Made by a program: the position numbers and the translations under genes. From NCBI RefSeq assembly GCF_025905425.1, contig NZ_CP109603.1, forward strand, positions 5,410,501-5,474,500: a stretch of 64,000 nucleotides of DNA, read 5' to 3'. This stretch comes from Pseudomonas putida. GTDB lineage: Bacteria; Pseudomonadota; Gammaproteobacteria; Pseudomonadales; Pseudomonadaceae. Positions 56,951-64,000 of this stretch are shown here, in pieces. The notes beneath the pieces were generated by a model. That model worked only from the letters and a program-made list of their open reading frames with translations, had not been told where the DNA came from and did no database searches. The stretch's first letter is position 1. Every line of letters begins with the position of its first letter.

Positions 56951-59011
56951 ATGGGATGGCAACGCGACTTCCTTCAAATGGACTTGAGGTATTGCCCCGT
57001 GCAAACGCTCACTCGTACTCGCCAGACCATTCGTGAACTGGTGCAGGCCAGTGCATTCGTTGAACTCAACCGCTTCTTCGACATCCTTGAAGTGCGCTGG
57101 CGGCAGTCGCTCCCCGGTGAGTTTCCTGCCTATCTGGAGGCGGTCGAAGGGCACATGCTGGTCGATTGGGACAGCCAGGGCGACAAGGCCCTGACGCAGA
57201 TTCTCAAGGCCTGGATCGATGCCTGCCCCAAGGCCTATCACCCTCAGGTGGTGATGGGTTTCCACTGTTTCAGCCGGGCCTGTCATATCCGCATTAAGGC
57301 CGCGGCAGACGCCATTAGCGCCGAGTCCAGGCTGGCGGCCGATCAGGTTTGCGAACTAGGCGCCGCCCACTTGTTGCGTGCCATGGGCCGTTCGGCGCAG
57401 CCGGTGGCGGCGACTATTGGCATGCTGCGGATCAGCGCGCACTTTGCCGAGCCCGGCTGGTTGCTTGAACTGTTCAACGGCCAGCCGGCGCGCTTCAGCC
57501 CGAGTGCTCATGCCGATGTGGAGGTGCAGGAGGCTGCCGCGCCGCTTCTGGTGAAATACGGCCTGCTGCCACTGGCCGAGCTGCCACAAGCCTTGCCAGC
57601 GTGCCTGGGCGAACGTGCCGAGCAAGGGCGAGAAGATGCCCAGCATTATTGGCTGCGCCATGCCCTTGGCGCATTCCCCGGCTGTTTTGAAGCGCTCCAG
57701 GCCCGTGCTGCCTACCTGTTACCCCGTTGGGGAGGCAGTTACGCGGCGATTGAGCAATTGGCCAGTGGCCCGCTGTGCGAACGCTGGAGCGAAGAGCAGC
57801 GCAATGCGCTGCGCTGGCTGGCTATCGAGGACCAGCTCGAACTGCCGCATGCCGGCCAATCGCAGTCGATTGCGGCCTGGCAGCAGGTCTTCATGGCGTG
57901 GTCGCTTCGTCCGCTCAGGCCCAGGGAGCGCGCTACCTTGTTGGCATGGCGTGGCGCTTTGCGTTGTGGTGCTCAGCACGACTACGCGGGCGGCCTGCGC
58001 GATTTTGTCGTCTGTGTGAATCTTTACCCTGACCTGGGGTTCGTCCCGGCCATCGGCCAGCCCTTCCGTAGTTTTGTCTGCCTCATGCTGTTCCATGGTG
58101 TGAAGGATGACCAGCAGGCATTTCGTATCGCCATCGAGCACCTTTGCGAGAGCCACTCGCACCCCGCCGCTTGCGCGCTGCGGGCGGTGGGGCATTGGTT
58201 TGGTCTGTGGGGTTTTCAGTGTTCGAACGAGCAGGCACGTGTTTGGTCGCAGGCTGCGGTTAAACGCCAATGTGGCCGTCAAGGGCCGGGTTTGGACGTG
58301 CTGGAAGTGGCACGCCTGCTCTGGGCTGCCAACCTGCACGAGGCCGCCTTCTACCTTTATGAACGGTGTGCCGAGCTGAGCCTGCCAGAGGCTGCCCTCA
58401 GCCTCCATGACCTGCACCGTGGTGCGCTGACCAACACCCCAGAGCAGTACCTGGATACCCGTGCCGCCGAGTATTGGTTGCTGCGCGCGGTAGAGACCGG
58501 TTGCAAGCAGGCCAAATACGCCCTGGCATGCCGACGCATGCAAAGCGCAGAAGCCTTGAATGAGCGCAGTGCCATGCTGGCAGTCAGGCGCTTGCTGAGC
58601 GATGCGTTGGGCAACGTGCAGACCGCTGCCAGTGCGCGTCTACAGCTGGGTATTCTGCTGCGTCAGTTCGGTGAGCCGCAGGAGCAGGCCGAAGCCGTCG
58701 AATACTTGCTTGGCCTGGTCGAGCACCCGGACGACTGGATTGCCGCCCGCGCCAGCGCGGAGCTGGGGCTGGCCTGGATGCAAGGGCAGGGCACGCGCAA
58801 GCAAAGCCGCTTCGCGGCCATCGAGTGGATCAACCGCGCGGTTGCGTTGCAGCCGGCTGACAACGACATCGAGCATATCCAGGCCGAAATACTCAACTCG
58901 CACAACCGGGTAAAAACGCTGTTCACTTTGTGCGGTGCGACGCTGTTCCGCGGCACATTGCACCCCAGCGAGTTACCACCGAAGCGAGCGAGCGCTCAGG
59001 CCTGGGCATGA
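56951..59011 (+). CDS. DUF4034-like protein with Sel1/TPR-type repeats
   Basis: A 686-residue cytoplasmic-looking protein without signal or membrane segments. The N-terminal third (IRELVQASAFVELNRFFDIL, YLEAVEGHMLVDWDSQGDKA) resembles DUF4034 domains. The C-terminal part is helical repeat, with Sel1-like segments AAEYWLLRAVETGCKQAKYA and AELGLAWMQGQGTRKQSRFA, suggesting a protein-binding scaffold. The function is unknown. The start is uncertain: ATG 56951 or ATG 56978 (MDLRYCPVQ), neither with a good ribosome-binding site. A TTGACA lies at 56876. Confidence 0.68.
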   Translation: MGWQRDFLQMDLRYCPVQTLTRTRQTIRELVQASAFVELNRFFDILEVRWRQSLPGEFPAYLEAVEGHMLVDWDSQGDKALTQILKAWIDACPKAYHPQVVMGFHCFSRACHIRIKAAADAISAESRLAADQVCELGAAHLLRAMGRSAQPVAATIGMLRISAHFAEPGWLLELFNGQPARFSPSAHADVEVQEAAAPLLVKYGLLPLAELPQALPACLGERAEQGREDAQHYWLRHALGAFPGCFEALQARAAYLLPRWGGSYAAIEQLASGPLCERWSEEQRNALRWLAIEDQLELPHAGQSQSIAAWQQVFMAWSLRPLRPRERATLLAWRGALRCGAQHDYAGGLRDFVVCVNLYPDLGFVPAIGQPFRSFVCLMLFHGVKDDQQAFRIAIEHLCESHSHPAACALRAVGHWFGLWGFQCSNEQARVWSQAAVKRQCGRQGPGLDVLEVARLLWAANLHEAAFYLYERCAELSLPEAALSLHDLHRGALTNTPEQYLDTRAAEYWLLRAVETGCKQAKYALACRRMQSAEALNERSAMLAVRRLLSDALGNVQTAASARLQLGILLRQFGEPQEQAEAVEYLLGLVEHPDDWIAARASAELGLAWMQGQGTRKQSRFAAIEWINRAVALQPADNDIEHIQAEILNSHNRVKTLFTLCGATLFRGTLHPSELPPKRASAQAWA

Positions 59012-59022
59012 ATCCAGGCCTG
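58997..59022. terminator. Hairpin overlapping the stop of the DUF4034-like gene
   Basis: CAGGCCTGG / CCAGGCCTG, nine perfect pairs with an 8-base loop that contains the TGA. It lies between convergent genes; no T-run, so terminator function is only possible. Confidence 0.4.
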
Positions 59023-59036
59023 TGGCAGTCAATGGG

Positions 59037-59465
59037 TCAGGGCCTTGCGCCGAGGATGATGTGCGAGGCCTTGATCAGCGCAGTGGCGCTTACACCGGGG
59101 GCAAGGCCAAGCTCTTGAACGGCTTCGCGGGTGACGATGGCAAAAACCTCGGTCCCCCCCGCCAGCTTCAGCACGACTTCTGCGTTGACCGCGCCGTCGC
59201 CGACTCGCACCACTTCACCTTCCAGGGCATTGCGCGCCGAGAGGCGGTAGCCGTCGGCATCGGTCATCAGCACGACCCATGGCGCCTTCACCAACGCTAC
59301 GGCTTGTTTGCCGACGTTGATGCCAAGGTTATGCAAGCTGGTCATGGTGACCACGGCCACCAGTTTTTCGCCGCCGGCCAGGGTCAGTTCGACCTCGGCA
59401 TTGACCGCACCGGGCTGAACCGCACTGACGGTACCTTCGAAGACATTGCGGGCACTGACTTTCAT
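59037..59465 (-). CDS. mop: Molybdenum-pterin-binding protein with two TOBE (Mop) domains
   Basis: A 142-residue molbindin-type protein made of two TOBE repeats. Repeat 1 is MKVSARNVFEGTVSAVQPGA (1-20) with SLHNLGINVGKQAVALVKA; repeat 2 is LSARNALEGEVVRVGDGAVN (about 75-94) with QELGLAPGVSATALIKASHI. Such proteins store or buffer molybdate or tungstate in the cytoplasm. The gene ends 26 bp from the convergent DUF4034-like gene and follows ubiK by 23 bp. Confidence 0.93.
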   Translation of the reverse strand: MKVSARNVFEGTVSAVQPGAVNAEVELTLAGGEKLVAVVTMTSLHNLGINVGKQAVALVKAPWVVLMTDADGYRLSARNALEGEVVRVGDGAVNAEVVLKLAGGTEVFAIVTREAVQELGLAPGVSATALIKASHIILGARP

Positions 59466-59488
59466 GCTGAAGCACTCCGTGTCGATTG

Positions 59489-59752
59489 TTATTCCTGGGT
59501 GGGTGGCGCCATCCGCGCTTCCAGCTCGGCGACCTGCTTTTCCAGCGCTTCCAGGCGAGCACGGGTACGGGCCAGGACGACCATCTGGCTGTCGAATTCT
59601 TCGCGGCTGACCAGGTCCAGCTTACTGAAGGCACCCTGCATCAGCACCTTGAACTGGCTTTCGAGTTCGGCGCGGGGCTGGGCGGTATCGCTGCTGAAAA
59701 GGCGCGAGGCCTGGTCGCTCAGGGCATCGAGGAGGGCTTTGGGCGCGAGCAT
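59489..59752 (-). CDS. ubiK: Ubiquinone biosynthesis accessory factor UbiK (BMFP domain)
   Basis: An 87-residue protein with an amphipathic N-terminus (MLAPKALLDALSDQASRLFS) and a long C-terminal coiled coil (MVVLARTRARLEALEKQVAE, then LEARM). It matches the YqiC/UbiK family, which binds membranes and UbiJ and aids ubiquinone synthesis. The start at 59752 is the family start; the longer open frame lies in the glnK control region. Confidence 0.92.
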   Translation of the reverse strand: MLAPKALLDALSDQASRLFSSDTAQPRAELESQFKVLMQGAFSKLDLVSREEFDSQMVVLARTRARLEALEKQVAELEARMAPPTQE

Positions 59753-59864
59753 GTTCGGCTGTCCACTGAAACTGAAAAAATGACCTGCAGTGTAGCACGC
59801 ACCAAAACCCGCTTTTGCAGGGGTTGTGCGCTGCACATTTTTCGAGCAAGCCGCCTGGCCGTGA

Positions 59865-59881
59865 TGCACCGAAGTTGTGCA
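59865..59881. promoter_or_regulatory. NtrC binding site upstream of glnK
   Basis: TGCAC-N7-GTGCA (TGCACCGAAGTTGTGCA) matches the 17-bp NtrC consensus and lies 74 bp upstream of the sigma-54 promoter, a normal enhancer distance. It belongs to the 378-bp gene-free stretch between ubiK and glnK. Confidence 0.75.
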
Positions 59882-59941
59882 TCTTTTTGATGCTGGCGAC
59901 TGGCCAACCGCGGCTGTTTCAGGCAACTCGCTGTTTTTTGA

Positions 59942-60469
<528 letters not shown>

Positions 60470-60507
60470 GTAACAAAAAAGCCTCACCAAACCCAACGCC
60501 CCAGGAG

Positions 60508-60516
60508 AAAACAACA
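60508..60516 (+). promoter_or_regulatory. Candidate Hfq/Crc motif at the amtB start
   Basis: AAAACAACA runs from the end of the ribosome-binding site (AGGAG) into the amtB ATG, three A-A-N triplets. Short, so less certain than the amaA site. Confidence 0.35.
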
Positions 60517-61847
60517 TGACTCTGCGTAAGATCGCAGGGCTAGGAGCCCTATTGTCCCTCGTAATGCCCGGGCTTGCCCTGGCAGAGGAAGCTGCCCCAG
60601 CGCTGAACTCCGGCGACACCGCCTGGATGTTGACCGCTACGGCGCTGGTGCTGTTCATGACCATCCCGGGCCTGGCCCTGTTCTATGGCGGCATGGTGCG
60701 TTCCAAGAACGTGCTTTCGGTGATGATGCAGTGCTTCGCGATCACCGGTCTGATGAGCATTCTCTGGGTCGTCTACGGCTACAGCATGGCCTTCGATACC
60801 ACCGGTATGGAAAAGGGCGTGCTCAACTTCAATTCCTTCGTCGGTGGCTTCTCCAAGGCCTTTCTCAGTGGCGTCACGCCCGACAGCCTGACCTCGGCCG
60901 CCGCGTTGTTCCCTGAGGCGGTGTTCATCACCTTCCAGATGACCTTCGCCATCATCACCCCGGCGCTGATCGTCGGTGCCTTCGCCGAACGTATGAAGTT
61001 TTCCGCGATGCTGGTGTTCATGGGCATCTGGTTCACCCTGGTGTATGCACCGATCGCACACATGGTGTGGAGCGGCGATGGCGCGCTGATGTGGGACTGG
61101 GGCGTACTGGACTTCGCTGGCGGCACCGTGGTGCACATCAACGCAGGTATCGCAGGCCTTGTGTGCTGCCTGGTACTGGGTAAGCGCAAGGGCTACCCGA
61201 CCACGCCGATGGCCCCGCACAACCTGGGCTACACCCTGATGGGCGCGGCCATGCTGTGGATCGGCTGGTTTGGCTTCAACGCAGGTTCCGCCGCTGCCGC
61301 CAACGGCACCGCCGGGATGGCCATGCTGGTGACCCAGATCGCTACCGCTGCTGCTGCCCTGGGTTGGATGTTCGCCGAATGGCTTGGCCACGGTAAACCG
61401 AGCGCACTGGGCATCGCCTCGGGTGTGGTCGCCGGCCTGGTCGCCATCACGCCTGCCGCAGGCACCGTGGGCCCGATGGGGGCCCTGGTGATCGGCCTGT
61501 CCTCGGGTGTGATCTGCTACTTCTGCGCCACCAGCCTCAAGCGCAAGCTGGGCTATGACGACTCGCTGGACGCCTTCGGTGTGCACGGCATCGGCGGTAT
61601 CGTCGGCGCCATTCTGACCGGTGTGTTCGCGGCACCGGCCCTGGGCGGGTTCGGCGCTGTCACCGATATCGGCATGCAGGTCTGGATCCAGGCCAAGGGC
61701 GTGATATTCACCGTGGTCTACACCGCCATCGTTACCTACGTGATCCTCAAGGTACTGGATGTGGTGATGGGGCTGCGGGTCAACGAAGAAGAAGAGTCGG
61801 TCGGCCTCGACCTGGCTCAGCACAACGAACGCGGCTACAACCTGTAA
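60516..61847 (+). CDS. amtB: Ammonium transporter AmtB
   Basis: A 443-residue ammonium channel with an N-terminal signal peptide (LSLVMPGLALAEEAA, cleavage near residue 23) and eleven membrane helices. Landmarks are FYGGMVRSKNVLSVMMQ (about 58-74), the first pore His in DFAGGTVVHINAGIAGLVCC (about 203-222), and DAFGVHGIGGIVGAILTG (second pore His, about 354). GlnK closes the channel by inserting its T-loop. The C-terminal cytoplasmic tail is normal in length. A terminator follows at once. Confidence 0.97.
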   Translation: MTLRKIAGLGALLSLVMPGLALAEEAAPALNSGDTAWMLTATALVLFMTIPGLALFYGGMVRSKNVLSVMMQCFAITGLMSILWVVYGYSMAFDTTGMEKGVLNFNSFVGGFSKAFLSGVTPDSLTSAAALFPEAVFITFQMTFAIITPALIVGAFAERMKFSAMLVFMGIWFTLVYAPIAHMVWSGDGALMWDWGVLDFAGGTVVHINAGIAGLVCCLVLGKRKGYPTTPMAPHNLGYTLMGAAMLWIGWFGFNAGSAAAANGTAGMAMLVTQIATAAAALGWMFAEWLGHGKPSALGIASGVVAGLVAITPAAGTVGPMGALVIGLSSGVICYFCATSLKRKLGYDDSLDAFGVHGIGGIVGAILTGVFAAPALGGFGAVTDIGMQVWIQAKGVIFTVVYTAIVTYVILKVLDVVMGLRVNEEEESVGLDLAQHNERGYNL

Positions 61848-61866
61848 CCGCGACGCAGGAAAAACT

Positions 61867-61890
61867 TGCCCGGTTCGCCGGGCATTTTTT
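61867..61890 (+). terminator. Intrinsic terminator of glnK-amtB
   Basis: TGCCCGG-TTCG-CCGGGCA followed by six T, 19 bp after the amtB stop. The TTCG tetraloop makes it very stable. Confidence 0.93.
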
Positions 61891-61987
61891 CGTCTGATTT
61901 TTGCCATTTCCCGCACGGCAAACGGTTTATCCCTCACGTTCGCGACGTAGGCGGAAAACTTACAAGATGACGGGTGTTTATGGAGCT

Positions 61988-62279
61988 TTGCTTTTTCCAC
62001 GGGCGCGCTAGAATGCGCGCCGAAGGGTGTTGGACAAGCAGTCCGCATGCTTCCCCAGCCTTTGCTAGGCTTGCCATGAGTGCGTGGCCGGCAAGTGGCT
62101 CAAGAATTTCGTCAGGCCCTGCCAGGAGCAGGGCCTGCAGGGTACAAACCCTCCCATCAGGAGGTGGATGCCCAGGGCAGTGGCCAACCCACGGCCAGTT
62201 GAATTTTCACTGGTGGCTGCCGGTCTACGGCTGCACTGGTCTATAACTAACCTGCTTTTCGCAAGTCATGAGGTAGAAC
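61988..62279 (+). ncRNA. Structured leader or small RNA upstream of sutA, with its promoter
   Basis: A promoter-like pair (TTGCTT at 61988, TAGAAT at 62009, inside a GGCGCGC / GCGCGCC hairpin) is followed by about 260 nt without a credible gene. The stretch folds well: CAGGCCCTG / CAGGGCCTG with loop CCAGGAG (62113-62137), AGGGT / ACCCT (62139-62152), CATC / GATG with loop AGGAGGTG (62155-62170) and TGGCC / GGCCA further on. Two of the loops expose GGA, the RsmA/CsrA recognition feature. It may be the sutA 5' leader or a separate RNA; a TATAAC at 62242 might be a second sutA promoter. Confidence 0.42.
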
Positions 62280-62606
62280 ATGAGCGACGATGATCTGGAA
62301 AACGACGACCTCGAAGTAGGCGACGATGATGAGGCTGATGAAGGTCTAGAAGCAGCGGCTGATGACGTTGCGGAAGACTCCGGCGAAGACGATAGCCCCG
62401 CGCCCACTGCCAAAGGCAAGTCCAAGGCCGCTGTCTCGGTAGACGAGATGCCGAGCATGGAAGCCAAGCAGAAGGAGCGCGATGCCCTGGCCAAGGCGAT
62501 GGAAGAGTTCCTTTCGCGCGGTGGCAAGGTGCAGGAAGTGGAGGCCAACGTGGTCGCCGACCCGCCCAAGAAGCCGGACAACAAATACGGTAGCCGCCCT
62601 ATCTGA
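62280..62606 (+). CDS. sutA: RNA polymerase-binding regulator SutA
   Basis: A 108-residue acidic, largely disordered protein. The N-terminal half is extremely acidic (MSDDDLENDDLEVGDDDEAD) and the C-terminal half has a short helix (KQKERDALAKAMEEFLSRGG) and a tail ending DNKYGSRPI. This matches SutA of P. aeruginosa, which binds RNA polymerase during slow growth and raises ribosomal and maintenance gene expression. GAGG lies seven bases upstream of the ATG. An intrinsic terminator and then an IS element follow. Confidence 0.92.
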   Translation: MSDDDLENDDLEVGDDDEADEGLEAAADDVAEDSGEDDSPAPTAKGKSKAAVSVDEMPSMEAKQKERDALAKAMEEFLSRGGKVQEVEANVVADPPKKPDNKYGSRPI

Positions 62607-62623
62607 GTGGTTGCACACAAAAG

Positions 62624-62650
62624 AGCCCGCCGTCGCTGCGGGCTTTTTTG
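62624..62650 (+). terminator. Intrinsic terminator of sutA
   Basis: AGCCCGC / GCGGGCT stem with a 7-base loop, followed by six T. The IS element begins eight bases later and leaves it intact. Confidence 0.92.
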
Positions 62651-62711
62651 TGGGCTGTGTCCCGTCCTGAATAAGGTTTACACCTCCCATCCCGAATTTC
62701 CGGAGAGTCAG

Positions 62712-63110
62712 ATGGAGCAAGGTGTAAAGCGCACACAGCGGGATTACTCACTGTCTTTTAAATTGGCGGTGGTTGATCAGATTGAAAAAGGCGAACTGAC
62801 CTACAAGCAGGCCCAGGTGCGGTATGGCATCCAGGGTCGGTCGACGGTTCTGGTATGGTTGCGTAAGCACGGTCGGCAGGATTGGAGCCAGGGGGCCTCG
62901 ATCCGCGACGAGAGGAGCTGCGCGATGTCTGACCCCAAAACGCTTACTCCAGAGCAGCGGATCAAAGAGCTTGAGCAACAGCTTGAGCTGATGAGCCAGA
63001 AGGCCCAGTTTTTTGAAACGGTCGTTGATGTTCTGAAAAATGACTATGGTGTCTCGGTCGTAAAAAAGCGATCCGGCAAGTCCTCTCGCAAGGTCAAGTC
63101 GCAGGACTGA
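62712..63110 (+). CDS. IS3-family transposase OrfA
   Basis: A 132-residue DNA-binding protein. The helix-turn-helix is FKLAVVDQIEKGELTYKQAQ then VRYGIQGRSTVLVWLRKHG (about 12-52), and a leucine-zipper helix RIKELEQQLELMSQKAQFFE follows (about 83-102). The start at 62712 (MEQGVKRTQRDYS) is the usual one; the frame is open further left but would run out of the element. The slippery heptamer A-AAA-AAG at 62062+1000 (63062-63068) lies near its end, in the correct phase to shift ribosomes into orfB. Confidence 0.92.
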   Translation: MEQGVKRTQRDYSLSFKLAVVDQIEKGELTYKQAQVRYGIQGRSTVLVWLRKHGRQDWSQGASIRDERSCAMSDPKTLTPEQRIKELEQQLELMSQKAQFFETVVDVLKNDYGVSVVKKRSGKSSRKVKSQD

Positions 63111-63931
63111 GCATTGCCAGGGCTTGTCAGTTTCTAGGCATCAGTCGACAGGCTTACTACAAGCGCAACCGAGCTGCTGATGGCAAAGAGCGCCAGGCAG
63201 ATCGGGTGGTTGAGTTTGTTCAGCAAGTCCGGATGCGCCAGCCTCGTCTGGGTACACGCAAGCTGCACTATCTGCTGCATTGCCAACCGGACAAACGATT
63301 CCAAGTCGGCCGAGATAGGCTGTTCCAGGTCTTGGGAGAGCGCCGTCTGCTAGTGCTGCCTAAGCGGGCTTACCACAAGACAACACAAAGCTTTCATCGC
63401 TTCTACCGCCATCCCAACTTACTCAAGCCGGGCCCAAGCCAAGTCGTTCCGACAAGACCGGAGCACGTCTGGGTTGCCGATATTACTTACCTGCCCGCAC
63501 GTAACGGCCCGCTATACCTGAGCCTGGTAACGGATGCGTACTCCAGGAAAATTGTTGGCCACCACGTCCATGAAAGCCTGCATGCCGAGTCAGTGGCGCA
63601 AGCCTTCAAGCAGGCATTACGAAAGCGACGTCGTCGCCAGCCATTAGTCCACCATTCGGATCGAGGCATCCAATATTGCTCGGCGCTGTACCAGTCACTG
63701 CACCAACGGCACGATGTTCAGTGCTCCATGACTGATGGGTATGACTGCTACCAGAACGCGCTGGCCGAGCGAATCAACGGAATCCTCAAGATGGAGCTGC
63801 TGTTGAGCAGCCCTGAAGATCTTGAGCAAGCGAGGCAGATGGTTGACGAGGCAGTGCAGATCTACAACACAGAACGGCCCCATATGGCCCTGAAAAATAA
63901 AACGCCCGATGCAGTGCATCGGGCGTTTTGA
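63068..63931 (+). CDS. IS3-family transposase OrfB (catalytic part, made by -1 frameshifting)
   Basis: The DDE integrase part. The frame opens at 63044 and has no ATG until 63206, but translation of the region before that ATG gives the conserved LSIARACQFLGISRQAYYKR, so the real product is an OrfAB fusion of about 406 residues formed by a -1 shift on 63062-63068. Catalytic residues lie in VWVADITYLPA (first Asp), VHHSDRGIQYCSALY (second Asp) and DCYQNALAERINGILKMELL (Glu). The last ten codons are part of a 31-bp perfect palindrome that looks like a terminator. Confidence 0.92.
   Translation, partial: AIRQVLSQGQVAGLSIARACQFLGISRQAYYKRNRAADGKERQADRVVEFVQQVRMRQPRLGTRKLHYLLHCQPDKRFQVGRDRLFQVLGERRLLVLPKRAYHKTTQSFHRFYRHPNLLKPGPSQVVPTRPEHVWVADITYLPARNGPLYLSLVTDAYSRKIVGHHVHESLHAESVAQAFKQALRKRRRRQPLVHHSDRGIQYCSALYQSLHQRHDVQCSMTDGYDCYQNALAERINGILKMELLLSSPEDLEQARQMVDEAVQIYNTERPHMALKNKTPDAVHRAF
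63899..63929. terminator. Perfect palindromic terminator inside the 3' end of orfB
   Basis: AAAACGCCCGATGCA, one G, then its exact complement: 15-bp arms with A and T runs at the outer ends. It covers the last codons up to the first two bases of the TGA and would act in both directions. Confidence 0.78.
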
Positions 63932-64000
63932 GGCCTGTCGGCCTACCTGAACAGGTGTAAACCTATTTCAGGACTAGACACTGGGGCTTATCGCTGCCTG

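Larger units (their letters stand above)
62658..63980 (+). mobile_element. Complete IS3-family insertion sequence (1323 bp)
   Basis: Terminal inverted repeats start TGTCCCGTCCTGAATAAGG on the left and, read inward from the right, TGTCTAGTCCTGAAATAGG; similarity continues through GGTTTACACCT. The termini are TG...CA. CTG (62655-62657) precedes and CTG (63981-63983) follows, a 3-bp target duplication. It carries orfA and orfB joined by a -1 frameshift. All parts look intact, so it may be active. Confidence 0.93.

Noticed and set aside
61891..62279. RNase P RNA, tmRNA, 6S RNA or 4.5S RNA before sutA
   Set aside because: None of the conserved core sequences of these RNAs is present; only generic hairpins and GGA loops are seen.
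62084..62293. GTG-started frame of 69 codons upstream of sutA
   Set aside because: It overlaps sutA out of frame, contains consecutive AGG codons and runs through strong hairpins; the region reads better as structured RNA or leader.

Overview
This window is a piece of the core chromosome of a Pseudomonas of the P. putida group. The evidence is high-GC coding with strong third-position GC bias; the block crc-pyrE-argB-algC-dut-coaBC-radC-rpmB-rpmG; glnK-amtB next to sutA; the lysine catabolic genes amaA, amaB and hglS; and eleven loci carrying the Pseudomonas REP palindrome (core GCGGGCAAGCCCGCTCCCACA), almost always as inverted pairs just behind genes. There is no rRNA, tRNA or CRISPR array.

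Layout. 1-3.8 kb: a gamma-glutamylated polyamine module (PuuA-like ligase, PuuD-like hydrolase, APC permease). 3.9-13 kb: housekeeping genes (gmk, yicC, rph, crc, pyrE, argB, algC, dut, coaBC, radC). 13-16 kb: a peptide-type solute-binding protein, the rpmB-rpmG ribosomal operon and a cupin. 16-24 kb: kauB, an MFS transporter, a phospholipase-D lipoprotein, a MocR regulator divergent from a DUF1127 gene, and a PuuB-like oxidase. 24-28 kb: the D-alanine locus (dadR, dadA, dadX) followed by pauR and a cytochrome c5. 28.9-36.9 kb: a CoA hydrolase/transferase, xpt, rep, a GGDEF-EAL protein and a MATE pump. 37-43.6 kb: lysine degradation (hglS, amaB, amaA) with two LysR genes. 43.7-51.8 kb: a mechanosensitive channel with a cyclic-nucleotide-binding tail, then a cluster bounded by two near-identical YcaC-type hydrolases. 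52-62.6 kb: kefB, comM, a PIN toxin/antitoxin pair between 68-bp direct repeats, a DUF4034-like gene, mop, ubiK, glnK-amtB and sutA. 62.66-63.98 kb: a complete IS3-family element.

How the genes connect. Polyamine and related amine catabolism is spread over puuA-puuD-permease, kauB, a puuB-like oxidase and their likely repressor pauR. Lysine enters through pipecolate (amaA), then aminoadipate semialdehyde (amaB), then 2-oxoadipate (hglS). Nitrogen supply is sensed by GlnK-AmtB behind a readable sigma-54 promoter and NtrC site. Carbon priority is set by Crc, encoded here, and A-rich Hfq/Crc-type motifs sit at amaA, amtB and the cupin gene.

The least explained parts are: (i) the cluster at 45.3-51.7 kb, whose two YcaC genes share upstream regions in which a 25-bp inverted repeat has changed in a compensated way; (ii) the toxin-antitoxin island between direct repeats upstream of comM; (iii) a 51-bp remnant of an IS3-type element, with its 3-bp target duplication, inside a REP pair; and (iv) a roughly 260-nt structured leader or small RNA in front of sutA.
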